Positions 1 to 9,148 of a stretch of 64,000 nucleotides of DNA are shown piece by piece. Every line of letters starts with the position of its first letter. The first letter of the stretch is position 1. Under the pieces are notes generated by a model. That model did not search any database, was not told where the DNA came from, and saw only the letters and a program-made list of their open reading frames with translations. Source of the DNA: Seminavis robusta (taxonomy: Eukaryota > Bacillariophyta > Bacillariophyceae > Naviculales > Naviculaceae). The stretch lies in assembly GCA_903772945.1 (NCBI GenBank), contig CAICTM010000115.1, forward strand, positions 1 through 64,000, read 5' to 3'. A program made the translations under genes and the position numbers.

Positions 1-198
1 CAAAACCTAAACCCTAAATATAAGCCACATGATTCATTCGATTCTATTCACCATTATCCTGTATTAGTAGACAAGTTAAACTAGTACTGGAAACGGAGAC
101 GACCCAGGGGGCATATGAATCTATTTAGTATTTATTTATTTCCTGCAATACAGTATCGACCAACCACAGCGACGGCATGCACGCAATAGTTAGCCACA

Positions 199-1929
199 AT
201 GAAGAGGGGTTATAACAACAACAACAACAACAATAGGTCATCAGGCAATAATAAGAAGCGCAAACGCCGAGAAAAGCTGGAGCAGTATGGCGTGGATTTG
301 CCCGACATTCCTGGTGTCCCTGCCGAAGTGATTCCTCTTTTCGTCCATGCCATCAAGGTGTCGACCAAATTCTTTCAACATGAATCTTTAATGCCCTACA
401 CTAGTACTAATAATAGTGAGGAAGAAGAAGAACAATCGAGTGAAGAGCAAGAGCAAGATGGAATTACTACTTCTAGTGGTAGTAGAAGTGCACTGGATCA
501 AGTACTGAATCGCATGGACGCATCGACCCAAGAGAATTCCGAGACACGTCAACAACACAAGGAACGAAAATTGAAAATGAGAGATGCCGTTCAGTCCTGG
601 CTGGCAGCTGTCAAGCGCAATGTCAGAACTGCACCACCACCTACTACTACTGCTACTAGTCAAGAAGACGCGACTGCACAGAATCAGTATCAGCAGCAGC
701 AGCAACGACGATCGGTTCCACTGTCTTGTTTCGAGTACTTGTGGACCATAGGCCACGAACACCCGCGTTTGGCCGTACGACGCGCCGTACTGTACATGAA
801 GCGTCTCTTGTTGACCAAGAGTTCCGACTGTCGTCGCTTTTTTCTCGAGGAACAAACCCATTTGTGGCAATGGGTTCAAATGATCGTAACAACCAATGGT
901 ACTGAGGCAAAGCCATTTGATCCGACCAAACGACTGCTGTGGCAACGAGAAGGACATGCACTCTTGCTGCAATTGATTCAAGCTCAATACGATGCCTTGT
1001 ATCCAAAATTGATTGTATCCGAACAGTACTTACGGCAGGCTTGTATGATTCTGCCAAATGAAGCACAAGAACAGCCCTCTTTCGTACAGGGGCAGGACGA
1101 TCAGGCCGTTATTACCAACATGCACAGTCTCCGAAAACTACGCGACATTGCCATGGCACATGGACCGGAAGAAATCCAACGAGTCCAAAAACTCATTCGT
1201 CGATCACATCAAGCCACGGACATTTTGGTGCCCCGATTTGGAATGGAAGAAGATGACAAAGGCGCCACTACGGAGGAACCTGTGACTGACCATCCGAACA
1301 ACGCTGTTCCAACGGTGCAAGAACCATCCAAAATGGTTTCCATGCTCGGTGGAGATGACGACAATAATGATGATGACGAAGAGGAAGATGACGACATTGC
1401 TTGGGAAGAGGGGTGGGACGAGGACAATGCCAACGACGACGACCGGCCAACCAATGACAACAATGAGGAACCCGAAGAAACGCATGCCCAAGCGGTCGAA
1501 CGAACCCTCCAAGCCATGGCGGCCATGGGCGGTGGTCTACGAAACACGGGAGCATTGCAAATCCAGTTTGATGGCAGCGCATCTGGTGTTGCTGGTCCGA
1601 CTACTACGACTACGACTACGACTACTATCGACAACGCCGCGGCATCCCAGAAATTGACACAATACGCACGGTTCTTGGCCGATCGTCATTGGCCCCGCAT
1701 CACGGCATGGATCGAAGGATTGACCAAAGCCGATCGATTGCAAAAGAACAGGTCCAAAAACAACAAGGCGCTCCTACTCATGTCACCGCAACAAGGACAT
1801 GCCCGAAACGAGTTGCGACAACAATTGATTCATGCCAATGCGCAAATCAAGACAGTCTTGGAATCGGCGGCTCGATTGGGGTTGTTTGTCGTCGGGAAAG
1901 AACGAGAGCAGGAGGGTGGAACCAAGTAA
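199..1929 (+). CDS. Acidic nuclear-type protein, possible UVSSA-like helical domain
   Basis: Single-exon gene of 576 residues starting at ATG 199. The N-terminus is basic with a run of seven Asn (residues 6-12) and a KKRKRRE stretch that could be a nuclear localisation signal. A helical block at about residues 178-290 (HPRLAVRRAVLYMKRL, then CRRFFLEE, then a second pair of helices) resembles in layout the VHS-like N-terminal domain of UVSSA, a transcription-coupled repair scaffold. This is my inference from the pattern of conserved R, F and W positions, not a confirmed match. Residues 385-430 are almost all D, E and N. A last helical block lies at 490-570. The 3' end of the gene is duplicated downstream (2872-3160). 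Function is otherwise unknown. The gene call itself is firm because of length and codon-biased low-complexity content. Confidence 0.8.
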   Translation: MKRGYNNNNNNNRSSGNNKKRKRREKLEQYGVDLPDIPGVPAEVIPLFVHAIKVSTKFFQHESLMPYTSTNNSEEEEEQSSEEQEQDGITTSSGSRSALDQVLNRMDASTQENSETRQQHKERKLKMRDAVQSWLAAVKRNVRTAPPPTTTATSQEDATAQNQYQQQQQRRSVPLSCFEYLWTIGHEHPRLAVRRAVLYMKRLLLTKSSDCRRFFLEEQTHLWQWVQMIVTTNGTEAKPFDPTKRLLWQREGHALLLQLIQAQYDALYPKLIVSEQYLRQACMILPNEAQEQPSFVQGQDDQAVITNMHSLRKLRDIAMAHGPEEIQRVQKLIRRSHQATDILVPRFGMEEDDKGATTEEPVTDHPNNAVPTVQEPSKMVSMLGGDDDNNDDDEEEDDDIAWEEGWDEDNANDDDRPTNDNNEEPEETHAQAVERTLQAMAAMGGGLRNTGALQIQFDGSASGVAGPTTTTTTTTTIDNAAASQKLTQYARFLADRHWPRITAWIEGLTKADRLQKNRSKNNKALLLMSPQQGHARNELRQQLIHANAQIKTVLESAARLGLFVVGKEREQEGGTK

Positions 1930-2160
1930 CAACAGTATCTGCAGGTTTCGTCTATGGATCGTGCTATTGCCAACGTAGCATACACACGACAACGAATCGA
2001 AAGAATCCACCCTCTGTACCGGTAGGCCCGTACCGCATTTCAGTCTGTACGCTGGCTCAATATATATCTAGCTAGTAAGCTGTACCGGTAGTGACAATGG
2101 CTATTATATTGCTCCGTACAGGCAAAGCCCGCATCCACTTCGTGGCAAAGATTGATCCGA
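1905..2160 (+). repeat. First copy of a duplicated gene-tail segment
   Basis: This segment covers the last codons and 3' flank of the first gene. It is repeated, diverged, at 2872-3160. Shared blocks include GAGAGCAGGAG, GAACCAAGTAACA, GTGCTATTGCCAACGTA, TTTCAGTCTGTACGCTG and TAGTGACAATGGCT, in the same order. Confidence 0.75.
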
Positions 2161-2871
2161 TCCTAGCTTGAGGCCACAGCAACTGGCCGGACCTGGCTAG
2201 CTACCGTAGCCATGCGCAGCCTCAGCCTCTGCATACCTATAGATGGATTTGACTCTCGTGGCTGCCCCAGTTTTCAGAAATCGGTCCTCTCCATTCAAAA
2301 CCTCACTCTTCGACGTGGAGAAGATCAAAGCGTTCGAGCTTCAGTCAGATGCCCCATTCGTTCTTAGAGAAGAGACTAGCTAGAGATGAGACGACCATGA
2401 CAACACTCGGGCAAGCCAATGGCAACAATTGAGTCTCTAAAAGTACTCATTTCAGCGACTTCTGGCTGTTCTGCTTCAACGCTAGCACTGCTGTCACTCA
2501 CCTCTCTATTGCCATCTGGTACACTAACAGTTGGTGCACCTCTACTCTATTATACCGGTTCGGTACGAACAACATGCACGTGCCGGCCATGTGAGTATCC
2601 CCCCTTGTCATGGTGGGCTGACTGTTTGCCACCGTGCCCACCAATTAAGACGATGGCTTTGTGCTCTTTCAGCATCGTCTTCTTACCAGATTGCTTCTCC
2701 TCTTCAGTGTAGCCCCGTTCCTCCAGTTCTGTTTTCAAATTTAGGGATGTTTTGGTTACCGATGATCATGCAAGCAGAGATCGATGTTTCCTGCCACAGA
2801 TGCAGTCTGGTAACCACCAGTGGTTGCTTGTATCTGATTGGTCCTTGAGTTGCTGTGCATGGTTGTTACGA
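2161..2871. other. No gene seen between the two duplicated tails
   Basis: About 700 bases. Short open frames of up to 105 codons exist but overlap one another in different frames and show no family resemblance or splice partners. I see no repeat or RNA signal here. Confidence 0.5.
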
Positions 2872-3160
2872 GAGCAGGAGAGTTGAACCAAGTAACAGCA
2901 TCTACACGTTTGCTTCTATGGATAATAGTGCTATTGCCAACGTATCAAACACAAAACGACAAGGAATCGAATCCTCACTCCGAGTCTGTAGGTCAGTGCC
3001 GTATGGGCGCGTTTCAGTCTGTACGCTGCCTCCCTATCTGTATAGTGACAATGGCTTTACGTATGTACCAGTGTTCATCCAGTCTACAAGTATTGCTCCC
3101 CACCACAAGCAAAGCCCACATCAAACTAAAGTAGTGGCAAAGACTGATTCATACACCCTG
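2872..3160 (+). repeat. Second copy of the duplicated gene-tail segment
   Basis: A diverged copy of 1905-2160 in the same orientation, about 970 bases downstream. It includes the stop-codon context of the first gene (GAACCAAGTAACA) but no upstream coding exon, so it is a fragment and not a second gene. Confidence 0.75.
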
Positions 3161-3417
3161 TGCGGTTTGATCATAGTCCTGGATCTTCAAGTTGGCACCG
3201 TTGATATCATTGATCTCAATAGCAAGCAAGAGTGCACGTACACACGCCCTTTCTATTGCTTCCATATTGCACCTTTCTATTGCAAGGGTGGCAGTTTTCT
3301 TGTGCCCCGCAGAAGGTGTTGATGCTGCTGATTGGGTTGCTGATACTACACCAAGTGCTCCGTCTACCGGTAGGCTGATGCTACAAGCCACCAGAAGATA
3401 TCTGCCCCTCTGCGGTC

Positions 3418-3565
3418 CGCACCTCGGTGGCAAAATTCTGCACCGGTGCCTCTTTGCCCGCACCTTGGCGGCAAAAACTCTCCACCTCTTTTGCATCTTT
3501 GCTCCGCACCTCGGTCCCAAAAAATTGCACCTGGCCGCACCTCGGTTGCAAAATCCTTGCAGCAC
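3418..3565 (+). repeat. Degenerate tandem repeat, CGCACCTCGG unit
   Basis: Four diverged units start near 3418, 3459, 3505 and 3536. Each begins CGCACCTCGG or CGCACCTTGG, then about 3 variable bases, then CAAAA and a CACC or CAGC end. Unit length is irregular, about 30-46 bases. Confidence 0.7.
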
Positions 3566-3601
3566 CCTTCAGAAAAGCCAATTTCATCATCGCTTTCAGG
3601 A

Positions 3602-3750
3602 GTCCAATTGGTCTAGTGGCATGATTCATCTTTAGGGTGGATGAGGTCCCGTAAGTAACGATTGACTGCAGCATGATGAATCTGTGAAAGGATCAAACAC
3701 TAATAGAAAGCTATTCACGAAATACAGGAGTTCGATTCTCGGATTGGACC
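3602..3750 (+). tRNA. tRNA-Pro (anticodon AGG) split by a 77-base insert in the T-stem
   Basis: Bases 3602-3650 joined to 3728-3750 fold into a complete 72-nt cloverleaf plus discriminator. Acceptor GTCCAAT (3602-3608) pairs fully with ATTGGAC (3743-3749), with C3750 as discriminator. The D-arm has G18 G19. The anticodon stem CATCT/GGATG closes a 7-base loop TTAGGGT, with anticodon AGG at 3634-3636. The variable loop is AGGTC. T-stem CCGAG/CTCGG closes loop TTCGATT. All five T-stem pairs form only after removing 3651-3727, which splits the stem between positions 50 and 51. The A box precedes the insert and the B box (GTTCGATTC) is contiguous after it. A T5 run follows at 3758. It matches the eukaryotic tRNA-Pro pattern closely. 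Whether the RNA is processed is not visible from sequence. Confidence 0.85.
3651..3727 (+). other. Intron-like insert within tRNA-Pro with GT-AG borders
   Basis: The 77-base insert begins GTAAGT and ends ATACAG, with CACTAATAG at 3709-3717 as a possible branch region. These are the splice signals of the protein-gene introns in this window, and the length matches (78 and 81 bases in the DUF285 gene). It contains no TTTT run that would stop RNA polymerase III. I tried the bulge-helix-bulge fold used by tRNA-splicing endonuclease at the two possible junction registers and the central helix does not pair. Confidence 0.7.
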
Positions 3751-3757
3751 GAAATAC

Positions 3758-3762
3758 TTTTT
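3758..3762 (+). terminator. RNA polymerase III terminator after tRNA-Pro
   Basis: T5 run eight bases after the discriminator of the tRNA, with a second T5 at 3765-3769. Confidence 0.55.
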
Positions 3763-3784
3763 GCTTTTTCGAGACACAAATAAT

Positions 3785-3810
3785 CGATTCTCGGATTGGA
3801 CCCTCTTTTT
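3785..3810 (+). repeat. Second copy of the tRNA-Pro 3' end plus T5
   Basis: CGATTCTCGGATTGGACC at 3785-3802 repeats the tRNA 3' half at 3733-3750 exactly, and is also followed by a T5 run at 3806-3810. No matching 5' half accompanies it, so this is a partial duplication. Confidence 0.8.
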
Positions 3811-3924
3811 GCTCTGTTGACCACCTCAAATCAGGTTGAAAAGTTTTGGTAAGAATGATGCCTGGAAGGGAAGTTTTGGTACCTCCCATCCATTTTCCTG
3901 CTCCCAGCAAACCCTCCCCCCCCC

Positions 3925-4205
3925 CCGAATGATCATCAATTTATCGTCGTTGATCCCACAGAACCCAGTCCTAAATTTCGACTCTTCTTTGCTTTTAAGC
4001 CTGTTCCTCAATCCACGCACTCTAATCCCCGTGATTGCCCTTGGTTAAATCCACTTGTCTCTGTCTCCATGGACTTCCTGCAAAGCCATGCCCTTTGGCC
4101 CCCATGTTGGTCCCCAGATTGTTGCCCCTAATCCCATGGAACCTGGTCCCAAACTCCACCTCTTCTTTGCCTCAGCCCGGCCCCCACCGGATTCGATAGA
4201 TAACT
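3925..4205 (+). repeat. Two diverged copies of a retroelement 3' tail
   Basis: The sequence at 3925-3990 (ATCCCACAGAACC, CCTAAATTTCGACT, TTCTTTGCTT) and again at 4060-4200 (TCCATGGACTTCCTGCAAAG, CCTTTGGCCC, AACCTGGTCCC) are two successive diverged copies of the tail found in better shape at 25782-26134 and 49622-50152. Confidence 0.65.
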
Positions 4206-4439
4206 TCCTGCAGCCCTCTAGCTAGCTACACCCTTGAACATTGTTGGGTGGGTGGTAAGACTCCTTTAAAATAAGCCACATATCCGGCGCCGAGCCGAAG
4301 ATCGAAAGATCAAGATGTTGCCACCTGAGGAAACGAACTCACTGTCTGCCTCTTCAGAGTTGGGAGAAAATATTCTTTATAAGCTTTGGCTCTGATTGAC
4401 TCTGTGCAGATTCTTCCCTTGCTCCTACTCCCTCTGATT

Positions 4440-4835
4440 CCGTCGTCCAAGACCGAGGCGATCTCCTGGTTTGCGGTTTCTCGCATTGAGGTACCGATTG
4501 TATCTTTGATGTCTCCCTCGTGGTTGTCGAGTCTCCTGGTATTCGCGAACCGCGGTGTCACTGCGCAGGCCCTTGCTCACCGGGAGAGGGTGAAGAAGAG
4601 GAAGTACATGATGTACCAGGCTCAGTGCACTGCACAACTCTGTCACTTCACCCCCTTTGTTGTTTCTGCTGATGGCCTCTTTGCTGCCAAAGCTACTGCT
4701 GTTCTCCAACGGCTTTCCCAGCTTTTGGCTCACAAGTGGTCCAAGCCCTACTCTGTGGTCCGGTCTTTCATCTCTGCCAGGTTGAGCATAGCGCTCTCTA
4801 GAGCCGCAACCAGTAACCACTCCTTTTTTCTTTAG
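4440..4835 (+). pseudogene. Fragment of a retroelement ORF C-terminus (frameshifted)
   Basis: In one frame, bases near 4450 encode RGDLLVCGF and then CIFDVSLVVVES. In another, from about 4565, they encode LAHRERVKKRKY, then HFTPFVVSADGLF, then LAHKWSKPYSVVRSFISARL. This is the order of motifs at the extreme C-terminus of a family of reverse-transcriptase proteins common in diatom genomes. Here it is broken by at least one frameshift and has lost the RT catalytic part. The same region in other frames and states occurs at 25782-26134 and 49622-50152. The family assignment rests on remembered pattern and needs a search. Confidence 0.6.
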
Positions 4836-5426
4836 AAGCTTGCAGCACCAAAGGTCACAGGCAACCCAGCAAGGGACAACTCACTGGCAATACTCCATGA
4901 ACGCCACACGAAATCGGGACGCAATCTCTTCCTGGGTGCCTGCTTCACAACTTAGCATTGATGCAGTCTTCAGCATAAATGGGGGGCTGGAGTATGCGAC
5001 TAGTCCGGCTCCGCCTGCTTCATGTCTTCCTCGATGACGCTGAACTCCGACAAACCAGTCTGCCTCCCGCATTGGTTCCCTGGCTCGCACTCCCTTCCGT
5101 GCCCTAGGCCGAGTGCTGCCGTGTCCTCAGAACTACCAGGCATAGCTAAATGCCATACTTGGCCCACTAGCTAGTGGATGTACGGGGGGAAATCTTTATA
5201 ACGGATATATGGTGGTGTCAATGGGCAAGCACTCCTGCTCTGCGGCCGAAATTGCGTTCCTGTTCTTTTCCGGCAGGTCGTAGAAACAATGCAATCAAAC
5301 GATGGTATTCTCTGCATGATGCGTACGAAAAACTCCTCAGTCATCCCGATGTGGTACAGAAATCGCGCATGAAGATTGTAAAACTCAAGCTTTCTATACA
5401 AGTATATAATATGAAAGGCTCTTGCC
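4836..5426. other. No gene seen
   Basis: About 590 bases between the retroelement debris and the 3' end of the NAD(P)-binding gene. Only short overlapping open frames; no repeat or RNA signal noticed. Confidence 0.5.
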
Positions 5427-6411
5427 TTACATGGTTCCTTCTCCACGAGCCTTGGCGGATCGATCCTTGGTCCAGGAAGTGCCACCCACCGAACTAATAC
5501 AAGGCGCCTGTTGCAAGTACGGAAAGTCTGGCATGGTGACGGCATCCAGGCAAAATTCGGCCACATCGGCACGGGTAATGCTTCCGGCTTCACCGTCAAT
5601 GACATTGATAATTCCCGTGGGTGGTTCCACAGTCAATCCACCCGGTCGCACAATGCAATAATCCAAGCCACTTGCTTGCGTGACCTTTTCTTGATTGTTC
5701 TTGTCGACAAAAATCTTTTTCATGACGGTCATCATGAGCATTTTGAACATGAAGGGTGCCTGACTTTCGGAATCTCCGGCCCCAATCGATGTGACGACGG
5801 CCATTCGTTTGATTCCCTTGTCTTTCATGGCGGCAATGACGTTGGAAGTCCCGTCGGTCAACATGGATTCTCCCACGTCTGCCGTCTTTCCACCCAGTGC
5901 AATAATGACGCCTTCAATGTCATCGGCCGCCTCAAATACCTTGGCGACATCTTCCTTTTTGGTCACATCACCACCAATCACTGTCAGTTTGTCATTCACC
6001 AATGGTTGGCCTGCCTTGGCGCCACCGGATCCTTGTGGAATCACCACATTAGCAGGGTTTCTGCACGAACGGTGTATTATTGAGTAGTATAAGGGATCGG
6101 TAGCCATGCAATAGAAAAAGGGTCAGATTTTCAATTTTTACAGGATGATACCCTCTCCATTGCAAATAAATAAATTTTGACTCATTTTCTTTTTCGTTTT
6201 TTGCGTACCTTGTAAGTCCGACCACATCGTATCCCTGTTCGAGTGCTCGGTAGACACATTCTTGTGCAGTCAATCCAGAGGCACCAATTACGGCAATGGT
6301 GCTCATGCACAAACTACTACTGCTGCTGCTTCCAACGCGCGTGGGCAGTGCCGATTGAAAGGCATTGGCGCTAAGCAATGTGGTCAGTAAGAGAGCTACT
6401 CGGAACATCAT
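5427..6411 (-). CDS. NAD(P)-binding Rossmann protein, probably plastid-targeted
   Basis: Two exons: 6411-6209 and 6060-5427, with a 148-base intron (donor GTACGC, acceptor TGCAG). The joined frame gives 278 residues and reads smoothly across the junction (GLTR|NPANVV). The N-terminus is a signal peptide ending SANA-FQSALP, matching the diatom ASAFAP-type plastid import motif with Phe at +1, followed by a Ser-rich transit stretch. Then comes IAVIGASGLTAQ (about residues 39-50), the GxxGxxG dinucleotide loop of extended/atypical SDR proteins (NmrA-like, NAD(P)H-binding PF13460 type). Downstream blocks (GDVTKKEDV, VVTSIGAGDS, DYCIVRPGGLT, ITRADVAEF) are typical of that family and of chloroplast relatives of complex I assembly and chlorophyll-metabolism proteins. 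The substrate is unknown. No catalytic YxxxK is obvious. Confidence 0.85.
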
Positions 6412-7050
6412 GGTCTTTGAATCTAGACTACTGTTGGATGGTGTTAGGTTTTCTGTGTTGTTGTACGGTAGATATTATGGCACAAGGCATCCGCAATCAA
6501 CCTGAAAGAACGGGCAACCTACAAGCTGAGTGGATCTTTGCTGAGTGGATCTTGAGGAAAAAGATATCTGACGTGTTCCTCCACGGGATATTCTTAGGGT
6601 TTTTAACGAGCGGTTCTCAAAGCCAGCAGGCTGCCGTGCATTGGACGTCGAAATTGGCCTGTCCAACTTTGGTTGTCCAACTTTGTGAGGCAAGCTCCCA
6701 TTGAAGCGCTTACTCGATCGATCATCACAAATCATTAATTGTGGACACCTATTGGAATGCATGCATCATGACTAACTTCGAAGAAGAGGTCGGAGGATCG
6801 TCCAGATAACATTTGGGATCTGTGGCATGTTCTCCTGCCTACTGGGAGCGCCAGAAGCAAGCAGCTTCAGACGACGAGTGGAATGGTACTACGGTAGTGG
6901 TGGCTGGCCGGGAGCAGAATGCTGATGGATGCACGTCAACCAAGGTGGTGTACAGGTGGATCACTCCTCTGTTTGGATCACTTTGAAAAGGAGCGCCATC
7001 ATACTTTGCTGTGGCGAGATCCTATTTAGTTTCTCTATTCTAAAGTTATC
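6412..7050. other. No gene seen between divergent and convergent neighbours
   Basis: About 640 bases holding the promoter side of the NAD(P)-binding gene and the 3' flank of the PT-repeat gene. TTGGCCTGTCCAACTTTGG with a nearby TTGTCCAACTTTG near 6653-6685 is a short direct repeat. Nothing else was recognised. Confidence 0.5.
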
Positions 7051-8061
7051 TCACATGTGCGCTATTATAGTTTGCTGTCGAGCGCGAAGACGTTGCTTCT
7101 TTGGTTTCCCCTCTACGCCCCACACCAGCTTGTGGCCATCGTCATCCTTAAGATCATCATCGTCCATGACTATGGCCTCATCCGCAACATCAATCCTCTG
7201 GTCTTCTTCTTCTGCTGCTTCCTCATCAACTACCGTGTCATCTGTAAGATTGTCATCGTCCATGCCAATCATCATATCAATCTCGGAAAGGGCACCTCGC
7301 AGTTCATTTTCAATCCCGTGGTCCTGTTGCCACCATTGAAGAATGGAATAGGTCAAGCTTCTAGTAGAGCGCCCCTGGCGAAGATTTCGGAAACCACCTC
7401 GATCCCCGGGAGGGGGTTGGTTGAGATTAGCAAGGTTCTCTCCATCGGAGGTTGGAGTGTAGGTAGGATAGTAAGTAGGTTCGAGAGTGGTTGGAGTGTC
7501 AGTTGGGGTGTAAGTGGGGTAGTAGGTTGGCTCCAGGGTGGTTGGAGTTTCAGTTGGGGTGTAAGTAGGGGAGTATGTGGGCTCCAGGGTGGTTGGAGTT
7601 TCAGTTGGAGTGTAAGTGGGATAGTATGTAGGTTCGAGAGTTGTTGGAGTTTCAGTTGGGGTGTAAGTGGGGTAGTAGGTTGGTTCAAGAGTAGTTGGAG
7701 TTTCAGTTGGGGTGTAAGTGGGGTAGTAGGTTGGTTCCAGAGTGGTTGGAGTTTCAGTTGGAGTGTAAGTTGGATAATAGGTTGGCTCCAGGGTGGTTGG
7801 AGTTTCAGTTGGAGTGTAAGTTGGATAATAGGTTGGCTCAAGGGTGGTTGGAGTTCCAGTTGGAGTGTATGTTGGATAATAGGTCGGCTCTTGCGTTGGC
7901 AGATCATCCTTAAAGAAAAGGTCATCATCGGCAGAGATAATGATATCACTTGGACTCGGGGAAGGAGGCCATGTGAGTGCTTTTGTCGGCAGAGAAGTGG
8001 GTGCAAATGTTGGAAAGGGTGTTGGGCTTGGTGTTGTTGGTGAGGAGCCGCCGTTACCCAT
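7051..8061 (-). CDS. PT-rich tandem-repeat protein with possible N-myristoylation signal
   Basis: Single-exon gene of 336 residues with start context CACCATGG. The N-terminus MGNGGSS has Gly2 and Ser6, fitting the N-myristoylation consensus, and no signal peptide is seen. Residues 8-40 are rich in P, S and T. From about residue 58 there are eight full copies of a 17-residue unit, PTYYPTYTPTETPTTLE, plus a partial ninth. Single substitutions mark three of the copies: PTGTP in the first, PTYS in the seventh, PTDTP in the eighth. After a short basic linker the C-terminus is strongly acidic (DDDNLTDD, EEAAEEEDQ, DDDDLKDDDG) and ends with a basic KPKKQRLRARQQ. This type of PT-repeat region is common in diatom surface or cytoskeletal proteins, but no function can be assigned. 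Confidence 0.75.
   Translation of the reverse strand: MGNGGSSPTTPSPTPFPTFAPTSLPTKALTWPPSPSPSDIIISADDDLFFKDDLPTQEPTYYPTYTPTGTPTTLEPTYYPTYTPTETPTTLEPTYYPTYTPTETPTTLEPTYYPTYTPTETPTTLEPTYYPTYTPTETPTTLEPTYYPTYTPTETPTTLEPTYSPTYTPTETPTTLEPTYYPTYTPTDTPTTLEPTYYPTYTPTSDGENLANLNQPPPGDRGGFRNLRQGRSTRSLTYSILQWWQQDHGIENELRGALSEIDMMIGMDDDNLTDDTVVDEEAAEEEDQRIDVADEAIVMDDDDLKDDDGHKLVWGVEGKPKKQRLRARQQTIIAHM
7440..7900 (-). repeat. 51-base coding tandem repeat
   Basis: Nine in-frame units of 51 bases (the last partial) encode the PTYYPTYTP repeat. The copies are near-identical at the DNA level, consistent with recent unequal exchange or slippage. Confidence 0.85.
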
Positions 8062-9148
8062 GGTGTACTGTTGTTTTCTTTTAGTTGGTTGAATTGGTTT
8101 CGATTCGAAATTGTGGGCTTGTCAAAGAGAGAGGATAGCTTTCACAAAGGAGAGAAATCGTACTGTAGTTGGAATCCCAGCGGGGAGAACAGTCTGTTTC
8201 GATAAACCTTGCATGGGAAGGGTTCACACCGCTAAGTGGGAGGTCATTCCTTTAAATCATATATGACAGTCGGAACAATCTTAAATCTTAGTTTTACGGA
8301 ACCGGTACATGTATGGAAAACGAGTCAAGGAAAATCTACCTTTTTTGGCAACCAGTCTCGGTGCTCACAAGATCTATTAATAAGCAACCTCTAATCACAC
8401 GAAGTTGCCTTGAACAGAGACCAACCAACCAAGCAAGTAGCGCGTGCACTTTGAAGAGGCTCGCCTACCCGTAAGGCAGAGTAAGTTACTGTGCACTACA
8501 GTACGTACCGTAGTTAGCTTACCTGGCGCAAATACCAGACCAGTACATACTTAGCTTCGGCAAGGCGTACCGTACAGTATTGTGCCGCTGCATTTCGTTT
8601 CATGCATCTTGCTTATAGCTTTAGTTTTTCGTGACTCGAGCCCTTCGTCGTCACGCTCCTGGTGACTTGGAAACTTGCCATTTCGACAGGATGTCTTTAG
8701 GTTTTCGTGTCTTTTGGATCCCTGATAACACTTCCAGTGTTTTTTCGGCTCTCTCAGGATCATCACACTTGAGTGTTTCCCTCTAAGTTTCTTCAAATTC
8801 TTCAATATCTTCAGCAGTACAGAAACTATGCTGCTCTGTGTGAACCTCATCGTTCTGTGTGTGAGGACGATATCCAGTGAATTTGATGTCCGTTGCATCT
8901 AAGGAGGGGATGTGTTCGGAGGCAAAGTGTTTGGTCTGAATGCCATTCAAAATGTTTCGTCCTTTCATGGTCTCACTAGACTTTTGCTTTTAATGGGGGC
9001 TGGACTAGGCGATGGAAATAGAAAAGCCTCGTCAGGCGTCGCCGCAGGTGCATGGCATGTGAAAGGGCCGCAACTCCAATAGAAATGTTTGATACCATCC
9101 ATCTTAATTCCTGCTGGTCAGTGACCGGGTACAAAGAATGTAACGTCT
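8062..9148. other. Intergenic, no supported gene
   Basis: About 1.1 kb. A reverse open frame at 8551-8968 reads in two overlapping pieces without family resemblance, and I do not call it. The stretch holds the promoter of the PT-repeat gene and the 3' flank of the FkbM gene. Confidence 0.45.

Noticed and set aside
1-20. CCTAAACCCTAAAT at the window edge looks like a plant-type telomere repeat
   Set aside because: Only two imperfect units; far too short to claim a telomere or interstitial telomeric tract.
7057-8043. Forward frame of 328 codons antisense to the PT-repeat gene
   Set aside because: It mirrors the 51-base repeat; no start context or family support.
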